A DNA stretch of 43,698 bases from an uncultured Saprospiraceae bacterium (GCA_937923465.1 CALDUB010000399.1:1-43698), one strand, 5' to 3'. Numbered from the stretch's first letter, positions 18,401 through 26,360 are shown. Translations and numbers: made by a program. Notes: generated from the sequence alone by a model not told the origin.

Positions 18401-20668
18401 GTACACTGGACAGCTGCACCAGAGTGGTCAGTTGGCTCATTAGCTGCGGGGCAAAGTGCATCGATTACTTTCGTTATTTTCTCTTTATCAGATACACCTA
18501 CGCTCTATGGCCAGGTTGTATTTCAAAGTGAGGCGGATGCGGATAGTTCACCAGACAATGGTAATGGCTCTACAGCTGTTGAAGATGACGAGGCAGTTTA
18601 TCCTGGAGGTGGCTCTAGTGGCGGTGAAGGTCTTCAAGTTAATTGTAATACAACGACTAATCCTCCTTCTCCAATTTTTGTTAATCCTGATATTAATATC
18701 AATCAAGCAGAGGTACATTGGGATATACCAACGGCAACAACAGACTGTCCAGGTGGTATCGTAAATATTGAACAAATCAATGGACCAACACAGCAAGGTT
18801 TCTTCAGTCCTGTAGGAAATGGATATACTGTAGTTTATGAAATTACAGATGAATGTGGTAATAGCGAAACTTGCATTATTCCTTTCTTTGTTAATGGATT
18901 TGCGGGTGAATTAGTTTGTCCAGATGATATTACAGTCACAGCAACTTCTCCAGCAGGTGCTATTGTAACTTTTGCAGATGCAGTGCCATTCACAGGATGT
19001 GATGCTAATCCAACTGGTCCATTTGAAGGAGAACCAATGAGTGGCGATTTATTTCCAATCGGAACAACTGAAATTCGTTTTGCAGAGTTTTTCTCGGGAA
19101 GTCCTACTTTCTGTCAAAATTTAGAAAATTGTTACTTGAATATCACAGTTCTTCCTGAAGGCGGTGGTGGTGACGGTGTTGATTTAGAGTTGACAGCTTC
19201 TGCTGATGCGCCAACTATCTATCAAAATGGCACAGCAGTTTTCACCATTACTAATAATGGGAATGAGACAGCAACGGGTGTTGAACTTGAATTTCACAAA
19301 AACAGTACAGTCAACATAATCAGTACTCCTGTCACCACACAAGGTACGTCACAAGTACACTGGACAGAAGTACCGCGTTGGAATGTAGGAAATTTGGCTG
19401 CGGGACAAAGTGCATCGATTACTTATAGTATCTTTTCACTTTCGAATGACATCAATTTTTACGGGCAGGTAACGGCACAAAATGAAAATGATGCGGACTC
19501 TACGCCAAACAATGGAAATGGCACAACACCAAACGAAGATGATGAAGCAAGCTACCCTGGTGGCGGAAGTACAGGCGGTGGAAACCAAGCTGATTTAACT
19601 TTAGCGAATTTGAATATTACAGGTTCAGGTGGTGCAGGAGATGTTGTTGATTACACGGTTTTAGTTCGTAATATCGGAACAGCGACCGCAGCAGGCAGTT
19701 ATGTCATCGGCGCTTATCTTTCAATAGATAATCAACTGAGTGGAAACGATGTACAAGTTGGTGTTATCAACACAGGAAATACACCCGTAGGTACAGAACC
19801 ATTGACTACAGGTGCGATTACTGTCCCAAGTGGTCAGACGCCAGGCAACTATTTCCTAATTTTGGAGACAGATACAAATGGTAATATCGCAGAAAGCAAT
19901 GAAAATAATAATGTCATTGCTACATCAATAACGGTATCAGGAGGTAATACTAGCAATGGTATTGACCTGTCATTAAACATCAATGCGCCAGCAACGATTG
20001 CTCAATATCAAAATTTCACGGCAGAGTATGTCGTTACGAATAACGGTACGACAGCGGCTACAAATGTAAGCATCGATGTTTTACCAGCATTTAACAGCAC
20101 AGGCATTGTTTATCAAGGAGGAAACGAAGCAAGTGTCTCTCAAGGGAATTTTAATATAGTACTAAGCACGGTTTGGACTGTAGGTAGTATTCCTGCAGGA
20201 GGTTCTGCGACTTTGACTGCTAACCTTTTCAGCTTAGCATCTAGTTCTAATACATTGTGGGGTGAAGTTCTATCATTTAACGGAACGGATACTGACAGTA
20301 CTCCTGGAAATGGCGTTTACGGGCAATCTAATGAGGATGACGAAGCAACATTCACAGTTAATATTACGAATAACCTACAAGGCGGAAGTATGACAAATTC
20401 TTTACGTCAAGTGAGTGAGCTTTCGGCTAAATTATACCCTGTACCAACGCGTAATGATTTGACGATTGATGTATTTACAGAAAATACAGCTGTAACGCAA
20501 TTATTCATTCGTGATACGAATGGTAAAGTCTTGACGACAAGAAATTTGGCAGCGCAAAAAGGTGTTCAGACAGTTCAGATTCATACAGAAAACTGGGCAA
20601 ATGGCGTTTACTTTTTACAGTTAGTGAATAAGGAAGAAATGAAAAATTATCGCTTTTTAAAGCAGTAA
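15443..20668 (+). CDS. Giant T9SS-exported surface protein, paralogue 2
   Basis: The start at 15443 gives a signal peptide (MRKFSILLTGVLFSVLTFAQ) and a 1741 aa protein; the open frame from 15398 runs through the leader hairpins and is not used. Order: shared N-terminal region (21-430); DUF11-type (436-569); SdrD-B-like (572-659); Cys block with CTLEELFVETIC; CARDB-like (802-922); DUF11 (927-1054); HYR-like pair (1061-1239); DUF11 (1246-1372); CARDB-like (1382-1500); DUF11 (1507-1642); T9SS type-A sorting domain (1657-1741: LYPVPTRNDLTIDV ... YRFLKQ). Compared with paralogue 1 it lacks the three extra Cys-rich blocks around the second CARDB-like module. The HYR region is almost identical in protein but differs at many silent positions. 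Likely a surface adhesin. Confidence 0.88.
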   Translation: MRKFSILLTGVLFSVLTFAQTLNLDVPVTLTNGAFGETVENANSGYNIISRDASRIFATPATPTGSNYTLGTATSFFPNSADYSIYYRTPGGSPDFYKTGASGTAPNRNITLDGATASGSSTFNITPNTPQDDYGVRTIGTTDGILTAALRKTTNSDLYQIVLIKTNPTGTIQWQTSIPTSQTGYDDTFTGQDANGNFTTEITPEPFVKQIKEVADGYLVVNMSRRYFPPGTSNIFATFIKLDFAGNILWTNTQTIPTRSIGVGTTPSSEGNSLYFVGDVTGFEDGNTYIPFAGGGDLRPYAQVSILDNTGTLITNYSTTYIVLDDASFQIKKFNNRIYWLRRTETFPENSAPIFTNDFSIIDITDGFNLTDPAVVLLPPTPTEFFVPNDMQLTPEGNFLVTGSKYPSTSVNGNNPDPNDAEPFAIILEANIPTGGAADLALSVEAADNSVGIYDYVELTYTVTNEGSSNVTGITAAIRRTTSSVLAGDFPADASQGIVNNGFSENASWDVGSLNAGQSATLTVTYFTLSASTSFCGEITAMSESDTDSSPNNATCENPQEDDEVYIEIGQQAGTISGTVFLDNNRDGGENCTSNGCTFIPGIEIKLYLQNTNALVGTAVSQANGVYLFPNVPAGQYTLEYEYQNNLVPTPYLNGPFNFEFTNNFLDIAGETPYIGVTVNNSNLDNIFNLGLVDGTECTLEELFVETICDNKGTPNNPNDDTFEVNFRADGEGRAAFSLNGGSGPLWNNSITYSDGFELIGPFNISELPVTLTLNNLANLPGTPCSLSETITSVDCGSTGGNQPDLTITTTGNIPASMQPGQNYPSAANITNSGTAAASGTQFNNIIYLSTDANLDASDISLSVVGLNFLEAGATNAFLNIFIPANTTLGEYFILYVVDNSNTIDESNENNNILARPVTIGPIGTGGVDLELTASADAPTIYQNGEAVFTLTNTGSQTATNIEVLFAKNSSLNITGTPVVSQGTSAVHWTAAPEWSVGSLAAGQSASITFVIFSLSDTPTLYGQVVFQSEADADSSPDNGNGSTAVEDDEAVYPGGGSSGGEGLQVNCNTTTNPPSPIFVNPDININQAEVHWDIPTATTDCPGGIVNIEQINGPTQQGFFSPVGNGYTVVYEITDECGNSETCIIPFFVNGFAGELVCPDDITVTATSPAGAIVTFADAVPFTGCDANPTGPFEGEPMSGDLFPIGTTEIRFAEFFSGSPTFCQNLENCYLNITVLPEGGGGDGVDLELTASADAPTIYQNGTAVFTITNNGNETATGVELEFHKNSTVNIISTPVTTQGTSQVHWTEVPRWNVGNLAAGQSASITYSIFSLSNDINFYGQVTAQNENDADSTPNNGNGTTPNEDDEASYPGGGSTGGGNQADLTLANLNITGSGGAGDVVDYTVLVRNIGTATAAGSYVIGAYLSIDNQLSGNDVQVGVINTGNTPVGTEPLTTGAITVPSGQTPGNYFLILETDTNGNIAESNENNNVIATSITVSGGNTSNGIDLSLNINAPATIAQYQNFTAEYVVTNNGTTAATNVSIDVLPAFNSTGIVYQGGNEASVSQGNFNIVLSTVWTVGSIPAGGSATLTANLFSLASSSNTLWGEVLSFNGTDTDSTPGNGVYGQSNEDDEATFTVNITNNLQGGSMTNSLRQVSELSAKLYPVPTRNDLTIDVFTENTAVTQLFIRDTNGKVLTTRNLAAQKGVQTVQIHTENWANGVYFLQLVNKEEMKNYRFLKQ

Positions 20669-20690
20669 TTTTCTCAAATTTTCTACTCTG

Positions 20691-20726
20691 AAAAAGCCGC
20701 TTACATTTTAGATGTAAGCGGCTTTT
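20691..20726 (+). terminator. Terminator of T9SS paralogue 2
   Basis: AAAAAGCCGCTTACAT (20691-20706) and ATGTAAGCGGCTTTTT (20711-20726) form a perfect 16-bp stem with a short loop, ending in T. It is nearly the same stem as at 14368. Confidence 0.95.
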
Positions 20727-21059
20727 TGTGTCTTTGAGCACCATTTTCATATCTCTTTCTACCTAAAATCTATGTTAAAATAGACTATCACTATGCATAA
20801 AATCAAAAATAACGGGGGATTCCTATCTAAAGTCAATAATCAATACGAAAATTAGCAAAAACTCCTTACATTTGTGTAACAAACAAAATGCAGATATTCT
20901 CAATCGACATCACCTTTATTTAGCGGTTCTTTTACAATACACTTTCTCCAAAAGGATTCTCGCTTAATACACCTGACAAATTAGTACACTTTTTTTCTAT
21001 CGCCACTACACCGATAGGTATTTTTTCTATTTCCCTACATTAGGATAAAAAACAAACAC
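20727..21059 (+). promoter_or_regulatory. Leader region of paralogue 3: -7 box and attenuator-like hairpin
   Basis: TACATTTG at 20867-20874 fits the -7 box and would give a leader of about 180 nt. CTATCG (20997-21002) pairs with CGATAG (21012-21017), followed 3 nt later by six T, which resembles a weak terminator or attenuator 42 nt before the start codon. No gene is seen in this interval. Confidence 0.45.
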
Positions 21060-22874
21060 GTGAGAAAACTAACACTACTACTTTCGATGGGAATACTGTT
21101 CCCTGTTTTAGGATTTGCACAGATATTAAATATGAATATACCTGTACCTCTTAGTAGAGGTATCTCAGGAGAAGCCATTGCCACCACAGACAAAGGTTAT
21201 AGGATTATTACGCGCAGTGACTCTCACATTTTCGCCACACCTATCCTATCGACTACAAATAATTATGTGCTCGGCACTCCTACCGAATACTTCCCTAATA
21301 GTTCTGATTATTCGATTTTCTATCGAGACATAGACAATTCCCCTACTCCTTTTTTCTATAAAACTGGAACGGTTGAAAATGAAGTTAATCGTGATATTAT
21401 TATCGAAGGTATAGACAACACAGGCACATCCGTCTTTAGTCTGACCCTTGATACACCTCAAGACGATTATGGTATCCAAGCCATTGGAACAAAAAACGGC
21501 GCATTGGCTACCGCTTTGAGAAAAACAGCCGATAGCGAATTGTACCAAATCGTGGTCATCAAAACCGATACAAATGGAAAAATAGAATGGGAAACAGATA
21601 TTCCTACTCAACAAACGGGCTATGACGACTCTTTCACAGGAGAAGATGCAAGCGGTAATTACCTCACTAAAATAACCCCCGAACCTTTTGTCAGCAAAAT
21701 AAAAGAAGTTGTAGACGGCTATGTTCTAGTCAACAATCATAGAGTGTATTTCCCTCCTGGCTTGAATAATATTTTTGCGACAATTATAAAATTAGACCTT
21801 AATGGAAACTTATTGTGGTCAAGTCAACAAGTTATTCCGACACAAGGAAATATAGTTGGTTCGGCTCCTTCTTCCGCAGGAAATTCGAGATATTTTATTG
21901 GTGATGTGATAGGTTTGAAAGACGGCAAGACCTACCTTAGTTACTCGGGTGGTGAAGATTTTCAGCCTTGTGCACAAGTAGCTGTCTTGGATAAAAAAGG
22001 TGCGACTATTGCTAATTATTCTACCGTTTATCTTGCAACAGAGGATGCTTCTTTTCAGGTTAAAAAATTTAAGGAACGCATTTATTGGTTGAGACGGACA
22101 GAAACATTTAATAAAGAAAACGGGGCTATTTTTGACCATGATTTTAGCATAGTGGACATTACGGACGGCTTTGATGATGTTACAAAATATCCAGTTGCAT
22201 TCCTTTCTCCCACTCCTGATGCGTCTTATATTCCAAACGACATGCAGATGACACCTGAAGGTAATTTTTTAGTTACTGGTGCAAAATATCCTATATTCAA
22301 TGGTGACGTAGTTAAAAAATCTGAGCCTTTTATTGTTTTATTGGAAGCAAATTCGATATCAGAAGAATTAGAATTTACATTCACAGACAAGTCAAATAAT
22401 CCAGAAATAATCTCTGATGACTATCCAGAAGTAACTTTTTCTACTGGTGCGGGAAGTAGTGTAAATACAGACCTACGAATAAAAGGAATTCAAAAAACAA
22501 ATAACAACAAATTAGCATACACCGCGAGACTTAATGTGGAAGATTCCGCTCCTTGGGTTGCTTACTTTAGTAGTAATGAACTTAACAAAAAGTCAAGTTT
22601 CATAAAATTTAAAGGAAATAAAAATTGGAATATGAGTACATTGGGAGACAAGAAAAGTCTTTCGTTTATACTTGATTTTCCCGTTTTCAAAACAAATAAA
22701 TTCTCAGTCAAATACAAAACAGAAAAGGAAAAAACAGACAATAAGGAAGAAGACTCAACTTCCGTACTCATTTCTAAGAATAAAGATTCCTATTCTACTC
22801 ACCTAAAAAACAACGTAAAAAAAGGACAGCCCTCAAAAGAAAGCTGTCCTCATCAAAACAAAACAATCGAATAG
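21060..22874 (+). CDS. Degenerate T9SS surface-protein paralogue 3, lacking repeats and sorting domain
   Basis: The GTG at 21060 starts a signal peptide (RKLTLLLSMGILFPVLGFAQ) aligned with those of paralogues 1 and 2. Residues 21 to about 440 match the N-terminal region of paralogue 2 closely. After about 445 the sequence follows the first DUF11-type module only faintly: EVTFST for ELTYTV, NWNMSTLGDKKSLSFILDF for the W-D-V-G-S-L-N-A-G-Q-S-A motif, and KEEDSTS for the acidic end motif. It then stops. The last 17 codons read through the terminator hairpin of the convergent gene, so the original C-terminus is lost. With no sorting domain it would be left in the periplasm. It is either a decaying copy or a deliberately short secreted form. 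Confidence 0.75.
   Translation: MRKLTLLLSMGILFPVLGFAQILNMNIPVPLSRGISGEAIATTDKGYRIITRSDSHIFATPILSTTNNYVLGTPTEYFPNSSDYSIFYRDIDNSPTPFFYKTGTVENEVNRDIIIEGIDNTGTSVFSLTLDTPQDDYGIQAIGTKNGALATALRKTADSELYQIVVIKTDTNGKIEWETDIPTQQTGYDDSFTGEDASGNYLTKITPEPFVSKIKEVVDGYVLVNNHRVYFPPGLNNIFATIIKLDLNGNLLWSSQQVIPTQGNIVGSAPSSAGNSRYFIGDVIGLKDGKTYLSYSGGEDFQPCAQVAVLDKKGATIANYSTVYLATEDASFQVKKFKERIYWLRRTETFNKENGAIFDHDFSIVDITDGFDDVTKYPVAFLSPTPDASYIPNDMQMTPEGNFLVTGAKYPIFNGDVVKKSEPFIVLLEANSISEELEFTFTDKSNNPEIISDDYPEVTFSTGAGSSVNTDLRIKGIQKTNNNKLAYTARLNVEDSAPWVAYFSSNELNKKSSFIKFKGNKNWNMSTLGDKKSLSFILDFPVFKTNKFSVKYKTEKEKTDNKEEDSTSVLISKNKDSYSTHLKNNVKKGQPSKESCPHQNKTIE
22822..22853 (-). terminator. Terminator of the GntR/ABC/GIN operon
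   Basis: GGACAGC and GCTGTCC (arms 22824-22830 and 22843-22849) with a 12-nt loop. On the minus strand a run of seven T follows the stem. It lies inside the 3' end of the convergent paralogue 3 frame. Confidence 0.85.
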
Positions 22875-22879
22875 GTTTC

Positions 22880-23626
22880 TTACATCGCACTCACACTTCC
22901 AATACCACTTATATTTTGCTGAATGCGAGGATTTCCTTTATAACTAACGCTTCCTGCGCCAGTCAAATTGATATTTAACTGCTCCGTTGCATGTACGTAG
23001 AAACTACCAATACCCGTACCATGTACATCTACAGTCTTAGCTGTAAAATCTGAGCCGTCCATATTTCCAGCCCCTGTGTTAGAATAAGATACAGACTCCG
23101 CTGTTCCTGTAATATTCACACTCCCAACTCCTGTTTGGTGATAACGAAAACTGTTGCAGTTGATTTCTAAACTTGCGTCATTTGCTCCCGAAGTATTAAT
23201 TTTCAAGTCTGGAAAATTCAAAGCCGTAGATGACTCAATACTTCCCACACCAGAATGTAAGACATTGACAAGAGAGTCTGTGGTAACGTATAATACCAGT
23301 CCGCCAGAACGCGATTTTGACGAGACACCGTCTTTATCACGAACGATTAGCTTTCCGTCTTCAACCAAAACTTCAACACTCGCCAGCATATTCTCTGTCC
23401 CTTTCATTTCAAACTTATTTTTCCCTTGAGAGATATAGACATTTGCTACAGTGTGAACAAAGATTTCCTGAAAATCATCCACATTTCGGATTTGAGTTTG
23501 CCATTCAGAAGTATCCTCTCCGAGGTCTTGAGAACTCAAATTAGCACGTACAAAAATCAACATGGAGAGCATACAAAAGACAACTAAACCAATCGTGCCT
23601 AACAAAATTTTATTACTCGTTTTCAT
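22880..23626 (-). CDS. GIN-domain (DUF2807) exported protein
   Basis: This 248 aa protein has an N-terminal hydrophobic segment (residues about 8-27), a signal peptide or anchor. The body is the putative auto-transporter adhesin 'head GIN' domain (DUF2807), a right-handed beta-helix made of short repeats. The turn motifs can be read directly: SGVGSIESS, TGVGSVNITG, TGAGNMDGS, TGIGSFYVHA, TGAGSVSYKG and a final SGIGSVSAM. Such proteins are common in Bacteroidota and often sit beside small-membrane-protein or regulator genes. It is the last gene of an operon with the ABC transporter and GntR regulator. Role unclear; envelope maintenance is a guess. Confidence 0.88.
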   Translation of the reverse strand: MKTSNKILLGTIGLVVFCMLSMLIFVRANLSSQDLGEDTSEWQTQIRNVDDFQEIFVHTVANVYISQGKNKFEMKGTENMLASVEVLVEDGKLIVRDKDGVSSKSRSGGLVLYVTTDSLVNVLHSGVGSIESSTALNFPDLKINTSGANDASLEINCNSFRYHQTGVGSVNITGTAESVSYSNTGAGNMDGSDFTAKTVDVHGTGIGSFYVHATEQLNINLTGAGSVSYKGNPRIQQNISGIGSVSAM

Positions 23627-23678
23627 TTTTTTAATTTTTTAGTTCTCTGAGAAATTCTTTTAGTTTGTCAGAGAAAAT

Positions 23679-23807
23679 TTATCGTCCAAAAAGATTAACG
23701 CATCCTTGCTCAAAAGCAAATACTAAAGCAACAATCATTAAGGCAACTCCAATCATTTTCACACGTTCCTTCTTTTTACTCACTTCTCCTTTCGGACTTT
23801 CAAACAT
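23679..23807 (-). CDS. Small single-pass membrane protein, 42 aa
   Basis: The ATG at 23807 lies 5 nt after the GntR stop codon and encodes 42 residues. A basic N-terminus (PKGEVSKKKERVK) is followed by a hydrophobic helix at about 18-32 (MIGVALMIVALVFAF) and the tail EQGCVNLFGR, ending in TAA. The position, coupling to the regulator gene and lack of competing frames support it being real. Right after the TAA the same frame stays open for 15 more codons that look helical (FSDKLKEFLRELKN), ending just before the GIN gene. An ancestral longer protein may therefore have been shortened by the in-frame stop. No family is recognised. Confidence 0.6.
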   Translation of the reverse strand: MFESPKGEVSKKKERVKMIGVALMIVALVFAFEQGCVNLFGR

Positions 23808-23812
23808 TATTT

Positions 23813-24181
23813 TCAAGACGCTCCATTCTTAGACGCTTTGTACAGTTTTTTCAACTCATCAAAGTCAATTCCTAACAAATCCATCTGGCGAAAAAATTCG
23901 GGTAAAGCGTTCTGTATAAAGTTGGACTTTTTCATGTCTTGTGTGCGATTTAAAGCATCATCAGCTATAAAATAGCCAATGCCGCGTTTGTTAAAAATTA
24001 ATCCTTCGTCCTGCAAGTAGGAATACGAGCGCATAACTGTATTGGGGTTTACCTGCACACTTTCTGCCATTTCTCGGACAGATTGCATACGGTCACCTCC
24101 ATTAATATTTTGCGCGAGGATGTTTTCTATGACGTGATCGGCAATTTGCATGTAAATCGCCTTTTGATTTTTAAAATTCAT
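23813..24181 (-). CDS. GntR-family regulator, YtrA type
   Basis: This 122 aa protein has the compact YtrA-subfamily layout: a winged helix-turn-helix of about 75 residues and a short dimerising tail. Visible pieces are IYMQIADHVIENILAQNI, MQSVREMAESVQVNPNTVMRSY (recognition region) and YLQDEGLIFNKRGIGYFIA (wing). YtrA-type repressors usually control the ABC transporter genes beside them. Here the regulator is third in the operon, 2 bp after the permease gene, so it would regulate its own transcription. Probable operators are the palindromes at 25968-25993, 25999-26018 and 26177-26200. The inducer is unknown; in Bacillus this family responds to cell-envelope stress. Confidence 0.92.
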   Translation of the reverse strand: MNFKNQKAIYMQIADHVIENILAQNINGGDRMQSVREMAESVQVNPNTVMRSYSYLQDEGLIFNKRGIGYFIADDALNRTQDMKKSNFIQNALPEFFRQMDLLGIDFDELKKLYKASKNGAS

Positions 24182-24183
24182 GA

Positions 24184-24966
24184 TTATACCTCCTGTTCTT
24201 TTAGTTTAAAAAATCCTACCGTCCACAAAAGTAAGGGCAAGCCCAACCAGAAGAGGTATTGTAATGCAGTCCACAATGGTCCCTCTACGAAAGCTTTAAC
24301 TTTCGCCTCGGGTTCCATGATTACATTGTTCATTCGAGGCACAAATGACATTCCTGTAAAGTATTCGTTGAAGACAATACGGAATAGAAATACACCGATT
24401 AAAGCCAAAACAATAGACAGTACATTTAAGAAAATTTGAGTCTTGAAAAATTCATATCTTCTAAAAGCAATGCTACCTAGCAAAAACACAGAAGAAAGGG
24501 TCATGTAAAGTTTCATCAGTAGTAGAGGTATCGCACTAAAAGGCTCAAAAGGATTAAAGTATACCTCGCCCGAATAGCCATCAATCGCTAATACTAATGT
24601 CGAAAAAAGAGTATAAATCACTAAGTGCGCCAACGTATATCCTATTACAGTAAATGTCCATTTTGATAAAAACTTCTCTAGTACAGAAGCAGGAGTCATC
24701 AAATATAAATGTGCTGTATGGGGGCGATTTAGCTCTCGAAAGGCAATACTTGTATAGTAAAATCCACCAAACATCAGAGTGATGCCATACCAAATATTCA
24801 TAAAACTGCCATCGTGTCCAACGCGTTCACTTGTAAAGACAGCAATAAATGTAAGAAGAACAAAAATACCTGCGGAGACAACTAAAGCGCCTTTATGATT
24901 GAATTTTATTTCGTTTCGCAGCAGTTTTATAAAGCGGTCGAAACGAAAGTTTAAACTATCTTTCAT
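24184..24966 (-). CDS. ABC transporter membrane subunit
   Basis: From the ATG at 24966 (MKDSLNFRFDRFIKLLRNEI) the protein is 260 aa. The frame is open upstream to 25032, but the extra 22 residues are polar and unlikely. About six hydrophobic segments can be read, including GALVVSAGIFVLLTFIAVF, WYGITLMFGGFYYTSIAF and IVLALIGVFLFRIVF. The motif RELNRPHTAHLYLMTPAS matches the ABC-2-like permeases paired with YtrA-type regulators in Bacteroidota. It would pair with the ATPase encoded just upstream as an efflux or sensing transporter. Substrate unknown. Confidence 0.85.
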   Translation of the reverse strand: MKDSLNFRFDRFIKLLRNEIKFNHKGALVVSAGIFVLLTFIAVFTSERVGHDGSFMNIWYGITLMFGGFYYTSIAFRELNRPHTAHLYLMTPASVLEKFLSKWTFTVIGYTLAHLVIYTLFSTLVLAIDGYSGEVYFNPFEPFSAIPLLLMKLYMTLSSVFLLGSIAFRRYEFFKTQIFLNVLSIVLALIGVFLFRIVFNEYFTGMSFVPRMNNVIMEPEAKVKAFVEGPLWTALQYLFWLGLPLLLWTVGFFKLKEQEV

Positions 24967-25047
24967 TATGTTATTATTTAATTGACGGTTGCCATTTATC
25001 GGTTGACGAGTAAGCAATTGTCTTGTTTTCAAATGTGGTTAATGAAG

Positions 25048-25908
25048 CTATGCAGGGGCTGTTGTTGATTGAAATTTGGGAAATAAATCCTTCATTCTCT
25101 CTGGATTTGCCACAATTGCATTGAACAAAATTTCCAAATCTGGCTCGGTCTCCTCTCCTGTTGTATTCTCATTGACAACATAAAATCCACCTGGAACACG
25201 CTCAGAGTATAATGCTCCTTGAGGCTCCGTCATTGTTGATATCAACTCAAACTGGAGGCGTTTTGTCACGTTTTCTAGTGACTGGTTGAAGATAATTTTT
25301 CCGTTATCTAAAATGATAATTGGGTCCAGTAAATTAGCCATATCACGCACTTGGTGTGTAGAAATGAAAATTGTCTGGTCTTCAGAAACCGCTCCCGCCA
25401 ATATCTTGCGAAACTTAGTCTTGCTCGGAATATCCAAACCATTAGTAGGTTCATCAAAAATGAGCAACCTCGCATTGGTCGCAAGTGCAAAAGAAATGAG
25501 TGTTTTCTTCTTTTGTCCATAAGACATTTTGTCCATACGGTGGTCAGTCGGAATAGCAAACTCTGATAAATAACGGTCAAATGCCGTGCGGTCAAAATTC
25601 GGATAAAAATCACTGTAACCGTCCACAAATGAAGTGATAGTCACTGAAGGCACATATAACTCTTCGGGTAAAAAGAATATGTCTGCCAAGAGGTCTGCCG
25701 AACGATTGGTTGGGTTATAACCAAATAAATTTATATTGCCTGCCTTTGGAAAAAGCAAACCTGTCATCAATTTAAGCAAGGTTGATTTTCCTGCCCCATT
25801 ACGACCTAATAGACCGTAGATATTACCTGGCTGGATATCCAAGTTCAAACCTTCAAATAAAGGTTTTGATTTACGGTAGTGATACTTGAGATTGTTGATT
25901 TGTAGCAT
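25048..25908 (-). CDS. ABC transporter ATP-binding subunit
   Basis: Start chosen at 25908 (MLQINNLKYHYRKSK), 286 aa; an alternative ATG four codons upstream at 25920 is possible. Walker A is GLLGRNGAGKST, the signature is MSYGQKKK in place of LSGGQ, Walker B is LLIFDEPTNGLD, and the H-loop is STHQVRD. This fits the YtrB/CcmA-like group that drives ABC-2 permeases. The C-terminal 70 residues (LFNAIVANPERMKDLF) are a family-variable extension. It is the first gene of the operon and directly follows the palindromic control region. Confidence 0.92.
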   Translation of the reverse strand: MLQINNLKYHYRKSKPLFEGLNLDIQPGNIYGLLGRNGAGKSTLLKLMTGLLFPKAGNINLFGYNPTNRSADLLADIFFLPEELYVPSVTITSFVDGYSDFYPNFDRTAFDRYLSEFAIPTDHRMDKMSYGQKKKTLISFALATNARLLIFDEPTNGLDIPSKTKFRKILAGAVSEDQTIFISTHQVRDMANLLDPIIILDNGKIIFNQSLENVTKRLQFELISTMTEPQGALYSERVPGGFYVVNENTTGEETEPDLEILFNAIVANPERMKDLFPKFQSTTAPA

Positions 25909-26207
25909 AATCGTTTTCATTTAGCGAAAGTTTTTTTGAAACTGTATCAAAAAACACTTTACAAATTTAGTGTACTACTTAACTAATACACCACAAATGT
26001 AGTATACTTTTGTACTACTGTGCAAGTATTTTCTAAAAAAAGAATCTACTCACACAACATAATACGCCACAACTAACTGACTATCAACAAATTAAGTCAA
26101 TTTAATATTTTAAAATAAATTTACAGAAAAGATTTAAATAAGAAAAAATAGAAATATTGGAGAGGAAAATTTCAGAGGTGTAGTACACCACTCATACACC
26201 TAAAGAA
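25909..26207 (-). promoter_or_regulatory. Control region between the GntR/ABC operon and a divergent small ORF
   Basis: Three palindromes are visible. At 25968-25993 TGTA-N12-TACA lies within a longer imperfect palindrome centred on CTTAA. At 25999-26018 GTAGTA and TACTAC are separated by 8 nt. At 26177-26200 GGTGTA-N12-TACACC has perfect 6-bp arms with the same N12 spacing. Minus-strand -7 candidates are TACATTTG (25994-26001, with a TTG 21 nt upstream) and TAAATTTG (25962-25969); a plus-strand candidate TACTTTTG overlaps at 26005-26012. YtrA-family operators are typically such palindromes overlapping the promoter. Confidence 0.7.
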
Positions 26208-26360
26208 ATGAAAAAGGGAGACAAAGATAGAACAGCAGTGTTTCAAATTGATGAGGAGCCGATGTTTTCTATACCTGCCGAAACAGAAAAGAATTTCAAT
26301 AATGCTCATTTATCTATGTCTCCCTTTAGCGGAAATAATCTATGTGATGTTGAATTATAA
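26208..26360 (+). CDS. Possible small divergent protein, 50 aa
   Basis: An ATG at 26208 opens a 50-codon frame starting MKKGDKDRTAVFQIDEEPMF and ending with SMSPFSGNNLCDVEL. It has no signal peptide or membrane helix, is rather acidic, and has a single Cys near the end. The start lies 8 nt after the GGTGTA-N12-TACACC palindrome, so the neighbouring GntR regulator could control it. A short peptide divergent from a YtrA-type ABC operon could be a sensed or exported peptide, but no maturation gene is present and no family is recognised. Codon content is plausible but the length is too small to be sure. Confidence 0.4.
   Translation: MKKGDKDRTAVFQIDEEPMFSIPAETEKNFNNAHLSMSPFSGNNLCDVEL

Noticed and set aside
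22440-22874. A sequencing frameshift as the reason paralogue 3 is short
   Set aside because: The faint DUF11-like similarity continues in the same frame to the acidic motif position, and no continuation in another frame leads to a T9SS sorting domain before the convergent operon.
26208-26360. The divergent 50-codon frame as a modified-peptide (RiPP) precursor
   Set aside because: It has one Cys and a leader-like N-terminus, but no LanB/LanC, radical-SAM, YcaO or peptidase-containing transporter gene lies nearby. I keep it only as a possible small protein.
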